Assembly (NCBI RefSeq): GCF_001982615.1
Contig: NZ_MLCO01000201.1
Location: forward strand, 1 to 35,649
From: Teichococcus deserti
GTDB lineage: Bacteria; Pseudomonadota; Alphaproteobacteria; Acetobacterales; Acetobacteraceae
Reading direction: 5' to 3'
DNA: 35,649 bases
Below are positions 24,689 to 32,055 of this stretch, one piece after another. Position 1 is the first letter of the stretch. Each line of letters begins with the position of its first letter. The notes beneath the pieces were generated by a model. The model was not told the DNA's origin. It did not search any database and worked only from the letters and a program-made list of their open reading frames with translations. The translations under genes and the position numbers were made by a program.

Positions 24689-25096
24689 TTACTGCATCTC
24701 TTCCATCGGCGGCTGCGGGGCGTTGGGGCTCGACATCATGCGGGCCACCGCGACCAGCGCGCTGCGATGGCGCGGATCGGGGATGCTGCCGAACATCTGG
24801 ATCAGCGCGATGATCTCTTCGTTCGTGTTGGGCAGCGGCGTCACCTGCTCCGGCGTCACCGCGGTCGAGGCGGCGGCGAGCAGGCTGTCGGGGCGCACGC
24901 CCAGCGCGTTGGCGATGGCGATCAGCCGGGTCGTCGCGATGCGGGTGGTGCCCGTCTCGTAGCGATGCAGCTGCGCGCCGGTCACGCCGATGATGGCGGC
25001 CACCTGCTTCTGGGTCATGCCCGCCGCGCGGCGGCACTGGCGGATCTCGCGACCCATGGCGGTGTCGGAATGGGTGGGTCCACGCTTGAGCGTCAT
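24689..25096 (-). CDS. XRE-family helix-turn-helix regulator with C-terminal helical tail
   Basis: A 135-residue DNA-binding protein. The Cro/CI-type HTH spans about residues 14-72: IRQCRRAAGMTQKQVAAIIG, then VTGAQLHRYETGTTRI and LIAIANALGV. The C-terminal tail NEEIIALIQMFGSIPDPRHR resembles the helical ending of chromosomal alphaproteobacterial XRE regulators. AAGGAGG lies 5 bases before the ATG, inside the end of an overlapping upstream small ORF (25093-25245), so the two are translationally coupled. The target genes are unknown; the low-GC regions on either side are candidates for regulated promoters. Confidence 0.87.
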   Translation of the reverse strand: MTLKRGPTHSDTAMGREIRQCRRAAGMTQKQVAAIIGVTGAQLHRYETGTTRIATTRLIAIANALGVRPDSLLAAASTAVTPEQVTPLPNTNEEIIALIQMFGSIPDPRHRSALVAVARMMSSPNAPQPPMEEMQ

Positions 25097-25245
25097 GACG
25101 CCCTCCTTGAGGCTCGGTTGCAGCGCAGGAAGTTCATCAACTCCTGCGTGGGGGACAGCGAGAGAAGCGAGCGGCGGTCGTCACGCGACACGGCGATGGT
25201 CGGCTGGGGAAGCAGCGGGGGCAGCAGGCCTTCCGTCGTCGTCAT
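25093..25245 (-). CDS. Small 50-codon ORF translationally coupled to the XRE regulator (hypothetical)
   Basis: Found by reading the minus strand upstream of the XRE gene. ATG at 25245 follows AAGGAG by a suitable distance, and the 50 codons end in a TGA overlapping the XRE ATG (ATGA). Codon third positions are strongly GC-biased like the neighbouring genes until the last codons, which contain the XRE ribosome-binding site. The peptide begins MTTTEGLLPPLLPQPTIAVS, continues with SPTQELMNFLRCNRA and ends in basic residues; no domain is recognised. It could be a small co-regulator or partner of the XRE protein, or a leader controlling its translation. Confidence 0.65.
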   Translation of the reverse strand: MTTTEGLLPPLLPQPTIAVSRDDRRSLLSLSPTQELMNFLRCNRASRRAS

Positions 25246-26183
25246 GCAGCCTTTCTCCTTGGGCGGGTCGGCGGTTCCCGATGTCTCGCAGCGGGAACTT
25301 GCACCCTATGGGGGGCCGAATTTGCCGCGACGAAAAGAGCGCTGCCGGAACGTCCTTGCGATTTCCTGGAATGTGTAACCGGTTCATAAGCGGAGGGTAA
25401 ACTGATCGTCTACGCCGCCACGAAGGCGCCTCACTTTGTCGGCAGATTTGCTTCACCGTGCAAAAATAGGGAGATGGAGGAATTTCAGACCATTTTCGTG
25501 CCGAAATCCAAATCAAGAGACGTGCCCCTAAGGATGCGACCGGTTTGTCGGTACCGTTTGTGGCGGGATGAAAAAACTACGTGGCATTGCACATTTCTCG
25601 GGAAAAACGCCCATTGCAGGCCGAAGAACTTGGCTTGGCGTTATGCCCAAGCTTCCACGAACACGTGATCACATCTTGCGAGAAATCGCGTCGCAGAGTT
25701 TCGGCATAAAGGCCAGGGAACCCGGTGCTTCGCAGGCTCTGCTCAGCCGGACACTGCAACAAAGCTGACAAGGTGCTCAATTGTCTCAGTTTCCTTAACA
25801 TCGGTGACGAGCACAGCAGACTCGCCGTCTGCTGCGGCGCGAAGCCGGCGGGGGCAGGAAGCAGGCTGGGGCTCGTGCCGGCGCGGCGGTGGAATCGCGA
25901 CGCCCGGCGGCGCCGGCGGACCGGGACCGGTAGCGCTCTGCCCGGCGCGGATCGGGGTACCGGTCGCCGGGTCACCAAGAAATTCCCGGCATGGAAGTAA
26001 AGTCGCGCGCAAATAAGATATGCTAACGAGAATAACTCGTTCACGATCCCGTTATGTGTCTGTTTTGTAGTTTAAACTATTTGGGAAACTGCATATCGAC
26101 GGGACAGGCCCATACGGCTGCAAGAACCGCGCCGGCCGCTCCCTTTTTCCACGGCCGATTGAAAGACGCCGGAGAGAAAATTC
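25246..26183. other. Gene-poor divergent region between the XRE unit and the tandem DGQHR-like unit
   Basis: About 940 bases. I see no convincing coding region; open frames here lack ribosome-binding sites and family likeness. Composition is patchwork: AT-rich blocks (about 25440-25640 and 25990-26100) flank a very GC-rich block (about 25840-25975). An AACCGGTT palindrome lies around 25377-25384. The promoters for both divergent units must lie here. A structured RNA is possible but I cannot support one. Confidence 0.5.
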
Positions 26184-26291
26184 ATGCACCCAAGCGTCCA
26201 TCCTGGCGCCGCGGCCCCGCGGATTAGCCGGGAAAACCTGAGGATCCTCGCGCGGCCGTCAGCCTTTTCGCGCCGTGAGGTGGCTCCATGA
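26184..26291 (+). CDS. Small 35-codon leader ORF translationally coupled to the tandem DGQHR-like gene (hypothetical)
   Basis: ATG at 26184 is preceded by GGAGAG at a good distance, and the frame runs 35 codons to a TGA that overlaps the next ATG (26288) in the form ATGA. The peptide begins MHPSVHPGAAAPRISRENLR, is basic and Pro-rich, and matches no family I know. Codon bias is weaker than in the large genes, so it may be a regulatory leader rather than a functional peptide. The GAGGTGG that serves the downstream gene lies within its last codons, as expected for coupling. Confidence 0.5.
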   Translation: MHPSVHPGAAAPRISRENLRILARPSAFSRREVAP

Positions 26292-27991
26292 GCGGGGCTG
26301 GCGCCACCCAGATGTCGGGTGGCAACGAGCCCTTCCGCTGGCAGCGCGCGCTCCGTCAGGACGTGCTGCCGGAGACCAGCCTGCGTCTGCGCCAGCTTCG
26401 TCTGGAGCCGGCGGCGGCCGCCCTCATGCTGGACAGCCAGCATGCCCAGGCGCGCCGCATCGACACCACGGTGCGCGCCTATGCCGAGGCGATGCGCGAG
26501 GGCCGCTGGGTCGCCAACGGCATGCCGCTGATCCTGTCGCAGCAGGGCGTGCTGCTGGATGGCGTGCAGCGCCTGGCGGCCTGCGTCGAGGCGGAGACGC
26601 CCTTCGACACGCTGATCGTCGAAGGTGTCGAGGATGCCGCCTTCCACACCATCGACCAGCACCGGCCGCGCTCGCTCTCCGGCATCCTGCGGCCGCGCGG
26701 GGTGGTCAACCACCACCTGCTGGCCAACCTCCTGATGCGCCTCGTCCGCTATGACGAGGGCAACATGACCAAGCCGCTGGCGCCGCGCGCCTCCTGGACG
26801 CAGCTGGAGCAGCTGCTGGCCAATACCGACGCGCATCGCAAGGCGCTGGCGCAGAGCCTGGCCATGCCCGGCTCGCCGCTGCCCGAGCCGGTGCGCACCA
26901 TGATCCTGTTCATGGGCCACCAGGTGAATCCCGGCCTGACCGACCGGCTGCTGCATGCCGTGCAGTATCCGGCGCAATGGCCGCCGCACGAGCCCGGCGT
27001 GCTGCTGCGCCACGAGATCGAGCGCGGCGGGTTGAGCAACAGCCACCTGATCGCCCTGTCGATCAAGGCGCTGAACGCCCTGCTGCGCAGCGAGCCGCTG
27101 CGCCGGCTGACCTGGGTCGAGCGCGCCGGCCCGCAGGGCCCGGCCGAGCCCTTCCCGGAGCTCGACGGCTATCGGGGCCTTGCCGCCCTGACCGGCGCGC
27201 GCGGCGACGACAGCGACGCCCATGGCGAGGAGGAGCTGCCCCAGGCCGAGGCCCGGGTCGAGGCGATCGATGCCAGCATGGCCATGCGGTATCTGCGCAT
27301 GAACGTCGCCGGCCGCCGCCCGGTGAAGTCGCATGTCGACGCGCTGGCCCGCGACATCCGCCGCGGCCGCTGGATGACCAACGGCCAGCCGATCTGCTTC
27401 TCGCGCAGCGGGCTGCTGATCAACGGCCAGCACCGGCTGCTGGCGGTGATCGCGGCGCAGGGGCAGATCATGGCCCCCGTGGTGCGCGGCCTGCCGGAGG
27501 AGGCCTATGCCACCTACGACGCGCAGCCGCGCCGGCTGGTGCGCAGCCAGGTGGCCGAGGGCAATTTCGGCGACCAGGCGCTGGCCGTCGCCATGGCCAA
27601 CCTGCTGTGGCGGCTGGAGCGGAAGACGCCGGCGATCCGCAGCAAGCGCGCCGCGGCGACCGAGATCCACGAGATCCTGACCCAGAATCCGCGCCTGCTC
27701 GAGCTGCGCGGCTTCGCCCGCAAGATGGTGGAATACGGCCGCTCCTCGGTGATGGGCTATGGCGCCTATGTCATCGAGCGCGACGACCCGAAGCTGGCGC
27801 CGGCCTTCCTGAATGCGCTGGCGACCGGTGCCGACCTGCCGGCCGGCCATCCCATCCTGGCGCTGCGCCGCGGCCTGCAGAAGCTGCGCCGCGACAATGC
27901 CAGCCAGGCCGACCAGCTGAGTGCGCTGCTGGCGGGCTGGCGGCAGTACAAGGCGCATCAGGCCAGCGAAAAGGCCCGTCCGCCACGCTAG
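26288..27991 (+). CDS. Protein with two tandem ParB/DGQHR-like modules, function unknown
   Basis: A 567-residue protein that is an internal duplication. Module 1 (about 36-280) and module 2 (about 326-555) share the same plan. Each has a helix rich in Arg/Leu, then GRW-x-x-NG-x-P-[IL] (residues 72-81 and 360-369), then a G-[VL]-L-[LI]-[DN]-G-x-x-RL turn (DGVQRLAA at 91-98; NGQHRLLA at 379-386). An A-x-x-T-[IY]-D-x-x-x-x-R element follows, then a long helical half. Module 2 keeps the GQHR signature of DGQHR/ParB-N-like proteins; module 1 has GVQR. There is no signal peptide or membrane segment, so it is presumably cytoplasmic and possibly nucleic-acid linked. The C-terminus is basic. It follows the coupled 35-codon leader and ends at a strong terminator. 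No further function can be assigned. Confidence 0.7.
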   Translation: MSGAGATQMSGGNEPFRWQRALRQDVLPETSLRLRQLRLEPAAAALMLDSQHAQARRIDTTVRAYAEAMREGRWVANGMPLILSQQGVLLDGVQRLAACVEAETPFDTLIVEGVEDAAFHTIDQHRPRSLSGILRPRGVVNHHLLANLLMRLVRYDEGNMTKPLAPRASWTQLEQLLANTDAHRKALAQSLAMPGSPLPEPVRTMILFMGHQVNPGLTDRLLHAVQYPAQWPPHEPGVLLRHEIERGGLSNSHLIALSIKALNALLRSEPLRRLTWVERAGPQGPAEPFPELDGYRGLAALTGARGDDSDAHGEEELPQAEARVEAIDASMAMRYLRMNVAGRRPVKSHVDALARDIRRGRWMTNGQPICFSRSGLLINGQHRLLAVIAAQGQIMAPVVRGLPEEAYATYDAQPRRLVRSQVAEGNFGDQALAVAMANLLWRLERKTPAIRSKRAAATEIHEILTQNPRLLELRGFARKMVEYGRSSVMGYGAYVIERDDPKLAPAFLNALATGADLPAGHPILALRRGLQKLRRDNASQADQLSALLAGWRQYKAHQASEKARPPR

Positions 27992-28026
27992 CTGTTCTTC
28001 GGCTTACTTTGGCTGCTTGGAACAAC

Positions 28027-28062
28027 GCCTCAGCCGGCCCCAGGGCCGGCTGAGGCCGTTTT
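28027..28062 (+). terminator. Strong hairpin terminator after the tandem DGQHR-like gene
   Basis: GCCTCAGCCGGCCC (28027-28040) pairs perfectly with GGGCCGGCTGAGGC (28043-28056), followed by CGTTTT. The 14-base stem makes it one of the strongest terminators in the window. It closes the leader/DGQHR-like unit 36 bases past its stop. Confidence 0.8.
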
Positions 28063-28121
28063 GGCCACCACCCTGGCGGCCGGGCCAGCCAGACGCCTCC
28101 AGGGCCGGCTGAAGCTTCAGC
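28040..28121. repeat. Direct repeat of the terminator arm plus a palindrome
   Basis: CCAGGGCCGGCTGA occurs at 28040-28053 (right terminator arm) and again at 28099-28112. The second copy runs into the perfect 14-base palindrome GCTGAAGCTTCAGC (28108-28121). It may be a degenerate duplicated terminator serving the convergent methyltransferase gene that ends at 28158. Confidence 0.45.
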
Positions 28122-28157
28122 AGGGCCATAATCCCGGCGGGCAGGCGGGCAGGGCGG

Positions 28158-28796
28158 TCAGCCGCGCGAGGCGTGCAGGGTCAGCGGGTCGAGCCAGGTC
28201 AGGCGGAAGCCGACGCCGCGCAGCAGCGCCTCGACCCGGCCAGGCCGCGCCGGCGGGCCGTCCAGCGCGATCACCACATGCCGCAGCCCGGGCCGGCGCA
28301 GCGCCCCGGCCAGGCCCAGCAGCACCTCGAGCTCATGCCCGGCGACGTCGAGGCGGATCAGCTGCGGCGCCAGGCTGGCATCCTGCGCCAGGATGGAATC
28401 GCCGGTGGCCAGCACGATCTCCACCATGCCATCCGGCGCGGCGGCGCTGTTCTCGGCCAGGATGCGCGCCTTGCCGGCACGGTCGGACAGGGCGAAGGGC
28501 AGCACCAGGATGTTGTCGAGCGCCTGCACCGCGCCTTCCAACCGGCGGTGGCGCTGCGGCAGCGGCTCGAAGGCCAGCACGGTGCCATAGGAGGCGACGC
28601 ATTGCGCCAGGATGCGGGTATGCGTCCCCGAGCGCGCGCCGATGTCCCAGACGCAGTCGCCGGGCGACACCGACTCGCGCAGCACGCGGACCGCCGCACC
28701 CTCCTCGCCGAGCCGCCGCACCAGGCCGAAGGCCAGCATGCCGAGCCCGAGCTGGCGGAGGAGCGATCGGCCGCGAAGCACGGCGGGCATCGGCAT
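28158..28796 (-). CDS. FkbM-like SAM-dependent methyltransferase
   Basis: A 212-residue protein with a class I methyltransferase fold of FkbM type. Seen are VWDIGARSGTHTRILA (SAM-binding motif I), VLAFEPLPQRHRRL (motif II, FEP), and IRLDVAGHELEVLLG (counterpart of the family D-V-E-G-x-E). Two usually conserved residues differ: Asn of D-x-G-A-N is Arg, and the first Glu of D-V-E-G is Ala. The open frame reaches 28970, but the segment beyond 28796 lacks family resemblance; ATG 28796 has GGGAGA upstream, though 28880 remains possible. FkbM proteins O-methylate sugars or antibiotics and are frequent in polysaccharide loci, consistent with the sugar genes about 4 kb away. Confidence 0.75.
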   Translation of the reverse strand: MPMPAVLRGRSLLRQLGLGMLAFGLVRRLGEEGAAVRVLRESVSPGDCVWDIGARSGTHTRILAQCVASYGTVLAFEPLPQRHRRLEGAVQALDNILVLPFALSDRAGKARILAENSAAAPDGMVEIVLATGDSILAQDASLAPQLIRLDVAGHELEVLLGLAGALRRPGLRHVVIALDGPPARPGRVEALLRGVGFRLTWLDPLTLHASRG

Positions 28797-29226
28797 GCGG
28801 CAGGGTCTCCCATGGCGCCGCGGCGCGGCACCCGCTGCCGGCACGCTAGCAAAGGCTCCGCCCATGACAACGGGAATCATCCGCCCCTGTCGCTTTTCGC
28901 TGTCGCTGAAAGCATCCGGCGACAGCCGATGAAACGGCGCGACAACAGCGCGAAAACTTCTTGAAGCCATCGCAGAATTTTCCCCGCTGTCAGGCGGATC
29001 GTCTGCGGCATGGCTGGATAGGAAGTGATTCGTCGCTGTCTGCGCCTGCGGTTAAGCAGATTTATCCTCTAGGAAGCGTCTAAGAATTCACGCAAGGATG
29101 CAGCGGAGTGGCAGAATCGCCGACTGGAGACGCCACCAGGAGACAGCATCGGGGCAACCCCGCCGCGCGCGGCACGCCGATGCGGCAGGCCCCGCCTGCG
29201 ACCGAGAGCGAAACAGAGGAGACATC
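28797..29226. other. Divergent intergenic region between the FkbM-like and HWE kinase genes
   Basis: About 430 bases with no gene I can support; the open frames extending into it from both flanking genes lack ribosome-binding sites. The 28960-29095 part is relatively AT-rich and is the likely promoter zone. No convincing EcfG-type stress promoter was found. Confidence 0.5.
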
Positions 29227-30672
29227 GTGACCGAAGGTCCGATCCAGCCCGCGCCAACGCCGCCCTTGCCGAGGGAAGAGCTTTTCGAAGGGCTGCTGGC
29301 CAGCGCGACGGACTTCGCCATCTTCACCCTCGGCCCCGAGGGCAGGGCGACGAGCTGGAACCTCGGCGCCGAGCGCCTCTTCGGCTTCAGCGCCGCCGAG
29401 ATGCTCGGCCAGAGCGCCGACCTGCTGTTCACCGAGCAGGACCAGGTGGCCGGGCTGCCGGCGGCTGAGCGCGAGACGGCGCGGGCCGAGGGCCTGGCCA
29501 CCGGCGAGGGCTGGTACCGCCGCAAGGATGGCGCGCTGTTCTGGGCCTCGGCCTCGCTGACGCCGCTGCGCGCCCGCGGCGGCGCGGCGGCCGGGCCGCA
29601 GGGCTTCGTCAAGATCGTGCGCGACCGCACCGAGCAGCACCGCGCCGAGCAGGCGCTGCGCCGCAACGAGGAGCGCTTCCGCGTGCTGGCGACCTCGATC
29701 CCGCAGCTGGTCTTCCGCACCCGCCCCGACGGGCAGCGCAGCTGGGCCAGCCCGCAATGGATCGCCTTCACCGGGCTGAGCCTGCGGCAGAGCCAGGGCT
29801 TCGGCTGGCTGCAGGCGATCCATCCCGAGGATCGCGAGGCAACGCGCGCCGCCTGGGACCGTGCCGAGAAGCGCGGCGAATACTACATGGAGCACCGCGT
29901 CTGGAGCGCCGAGGCCGGGCAGTACCGCTGGCACCAGACCCGCGCCCGGCCGGTCGAGGTGAAGGCCTCCGACCCACGGCCCACGGACGCGGCCGACCGC
30001 GCCGACTGGGTCGGCACCATGACCGACATCGAGGATCTGCGCAGCCTGCAGGGCCGCCAGCAGGTGCTGCTGGCCGAGCTGCAGCACCGCACCCGCAACC
30101 TGCTGGCGGTGGTGCAGTCGATCGCCATCCAGACCATCCAGAGCGCCGCCTCGCTCGACATCTTCACCGCCGAGTTCAAGGGCCGGCTTTCGGCGCTGGG
30201 CCGGGTGCAGAGCCTGCTGGCGGAAAGCGACGCGCAGGACATCGACCTGCACGCGCTGCTGATGGCGGAGCTGACCGCGCATGGCAGCGACGCGCTGGGC
30301 AATGGCCAGATCAGCATCGACGGGCCGCCGGTCGCCCTGCCGGCCGCGGCGGCCCAGGCGGTGGGCCTGGCGCTGCACGAGCTCGCCACCAATGCGGTGA
30401 AATACGGCGCGCTGACCCAGCCCGGCGCGACGCTGTCGGTGGCCTGGACGCTGGAGAGCATCGGCACGCAGCAGATGGTGCGGCTGGAATGGCGCGAGCG
30501 CGGCGTGCCCATGCCGCCCGACGACGGCACCCGCCGCCGCGGCTACGGCACCGAGCTGATCGAGCGCGCGCTGCCCTACCAGCTGAAGGCGCAGACCAGC
30601 CTGGAGTTCCTCTCCGATGGCGTGCGCTGCGTGATCGGGGTGCCGCTGCTGCCGAAGCCGCCGCCGGAATGA
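29227..30672 (+). CDS. HWE-family sensor histidine kinase with two PAS domains
   Basis: A 481-residue soluble kinase without transmembrane segments. The GTG at 29227 follows AGAGGAG by 6 bases; the longer frame from 29098 lacks a usable site. PAS 1 spans about residues 18-140 (FAIFTLGPEGRATSWNLGAE, then a PAC-like GFVKIVRDRTEQHRAEQAL). PAS 2 spans about 150-272 (LVFRTRPDGQRSWASPQWIA). The HWE kinase core has His 287 in LLAELQHRTRNLLAVVQSIA, the family N-box HELATNAVKYGAL and the W-x-E of RLEWRERG, with a GYGTELIERALPYQL end. HWE kinases sense light, redox or stress and often feed the general stress response of alphaproteobacteria. No partner regulator is adjacent, so it is an orphan here. The PAS ligand is unknown. 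Confidence 0.92.
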   Translation: MTEGPIQPAPTPPLPREELFEGLLASATDFAIFTLGPEGRATSWNLGAERLFGFSAAEMLGQSADLLFTEQDQVAGLPAAERETARAEGLATGEGWYRRKDGALFWASASLTPLRARGGAAAGPQGFVKIVRDRTEQHRAEQALRRNEERFRVLATSIPQLVFRTRPDGQRSWASPQWIAFTGLSLRQSQGFGWLQAIHPEDREATRAAWDRAEKRGEYYMEHRVWSAEAGQYRWHQTRARPVEVKASDPRPTDAADRADWVGTMTDIEDLRSLQGRQQVLLAELQHRTRNLLAVVQSIAIQTIQSAASLDIFTAEFKGRLSALGRVQSLLAESDAQDIDLHALLMAELTAHGSDALGNGQISIDGPPVALPAAAAQAVGLALHELATNAVKYGALTQPGATLSVAWTLESIGTQQMVRLEWRERGVPMPPDDGTRRRGYGTELIERALPYQLKAQTSLEFLSDGVRCVIGVPLLPKPPPE

Positions 30673-30710
30673 AAAAGGGCCCCGCGCCATTCTGGCGCGG
30701 GGCCCTTTTT
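30672..30710. terminator. Bidirectional rho-independent terminator between the HWE kinase and the SAF oxidoreductase
   Basis: A perfect 18-base stem, AAAAAGGGCCCCGCGCCA (30672-30689) against TGGCGCGGGGCCCTTTTT (30693-30710), with the 3-base loop TTC. The A- and T-runs give a proper tail on both strands. The stem begins in the stop codon of the kinase gene and ends 15 bases from the convergent stop at 30726. Confidence 0.92.
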
Positions 30711-30725
30711 CTGAAAGCGCTGCGG

Positions 30726-32015
30726 TCAGAGCGCCATTTCGAACATGGCATCCTGCTCGGCGCGCAGCCGGTCGATCAGCCGCTCCGCCGGGAACTCGAC
30801 ATCGTCATAGGTCAGGACGGCGTCGCGCGGCAGCGGATGCTTCACCGTGCAGCCCTCGGCCAGGCCGATCGGCAGCAGGTTCTGCGAGCGCGCCACCTCG
30901 TAGCGCTCGGCCTGGCCATAGGTCTTGTAGCCGCCCAGGCCATCGATGACGTCGCCGGGGACCAGGGCCACCTTCGCCGTCGCCACCACGTCGACGCGCG
31001 GCCCGGCCAGCGGCTGCAGCACCGGGTCGCGGCACAGCACCACGCGGGCGACCGAGATCGGCACCTCGAAATGGCAGAGGTGGTAGGGGGTGTAGAAGCT
31101 GTAGAGCGGCCCCTCGCCGAGCTTGTAGAGGTTGAGGTAGTGGCGCTGCTTCGGATCGTCATGCGTCGCCAGCACGAAGACGCCGGGCCCGGGCTTGCTG
31201 CCGACGGTGTAGTCGACCGCGCCGCCGCAGGCGCGCAGCGCCTCGATGTCGTAATGCTGGGTCAGCTCGTCGACATGGCCGGCATGGTTGATGCCCGTCA
31301 TGCCCCGCTGCAGCACCGACATGCCGGTGGCATTGGCGACGATCGCCTGCTCGAAGCTGATCTTGGTGCCGTCGGCGAAGCTGGTCACCATCGCCGGGTC
31401 CTGGCCCCACTTCTTCGCGAAGCCCTCCTGGGTGGTGGGGTTGCGATAGGGATCCTGCAGGCCCTTGATGTTGCCGCAGAGCAGCGGCGTCAGCCCGATC
31501 GAGCGGACGAAGCGCACCAGGTTCATCTGCACGCCCGGCTGGTCGCCGTCCGAGCCGGTGAAGATGACGCCGGCGGCGTCGGCCTTGCGCTTCAGCAGCG
31601 GCCCCACCGTGCCGTCCAGCTCGGCATTCAGCGACACCATGTCCTTGCCGTGCTCGATGGCGGCCAGGGTGATCATGGCGCCGTAGTCGATGGCGCCCGT
31701 CGCGTCGACCAGGCAGTCCAGGTCGCCGCGGCAGAGCAGCAGCGGGTCCTGGGTGATGGCCGGGATGCCGGCGGCCATGCAGGCGGCAAGGCCGGCATCG
31801 TCGGCCACCTCGACGATCTCCGCGTGGCCGGCGATCTCGAAGGCGTGCCGCGCCTTGTCGAGGCTGCGGTTGCAGATCACCGACAGCACCATGCCCGGCA
31901 CCGAGTTGACGATCTGGTTGGCGATGCCGCGCGCCATGAAGCCGGCGCCGAACATGCCGACGCGGATCGGCGTGCCGGCGGCGGCCCGCTCGCGGAGCAA
32001 CCTGTCATAGATCAT
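30726..32015 (-). CDS. NAD(P)-dependent oxidoreductase with SAF domain in the nucleotide-sugar operon
   Basis: A 429-residue paralogue of the oxidoreductase at 8409-9776. The Rossmann motif is IRVGMFGAGFMARGIANQIV. LVDATGAIDYGAMITLAAIE and DGDQPGVQMNLVRFVRSIGL follow, as does AIVANATG, shared with the other copy. The SAF-like end has LPIGLAEGCTVKHPLPRDAV. AAGGGGGAT lies before the ATG. It is the last gene of a four-gene operon with rfbF-, SDR- and rfbC-like genes, 40 bases after rfbC, and its end abuts a strong terminator. In this setting it probably acts on a nucleotide-linked or precursor sugar rather than a catabolic substrate. The chemistry is not established. Confidence 0.8.
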   Translation of the reverse strand: MIYDRLLRERAAAGTPIRVGMFGAGFMARGIANQIVNSVPGMVLSVICNRSLDKARHAFEIAGHAEIVEVADDAGLAACMAAGIPAITQDPLLLCRGDLDCLVDATGAIDYGAMITLAAIEHGKDMVSLNAELDGTVGPLLKRKADAAGVIFTGSDGDQPGVQMNLVRFVRSIGLTPLLCGNIKGLQDPYRNPTTQEGFAKKWGQDPAMVTSFADGTKISFEQAIVANATGMSVLQRGMTGINHAGHVDELTQHYDIEALRACGGAVDYTVGSKPGPGVFVLATHDDPKQRHYLNLYKLGEGPLYSFYTPYHLCHFEVPISVARVVLCRDPVLQPLAGPRVDVVATAKVALVPGDVIDGLGGYKTYGQAERYEVARSQNLLPIGLAEGCTVKHPLPRDAVLTYDDVEFPAERLIDRLRAEQDAMFEMAL

Positions 32016-32055
32016 GTCGCATCCCCCTTAAGGGCCCCTGATGAGCGGTGGTGGG

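Noticed and set aside
25577-26044. A 155-codon minus-strand frame in the gene-poor region
   Set aside because: No ribosome-binding site, no codon bias, and a mixed composition following the AT/GC blocks.
28971-29226. Possible EcfG-type general stress promoter before the HWE kinase (GGAAG ... CGGTT)
   Set aside because: The spacing is about 23 bases and both half-sites deviate from GGAAC-N16-17-CGTT.
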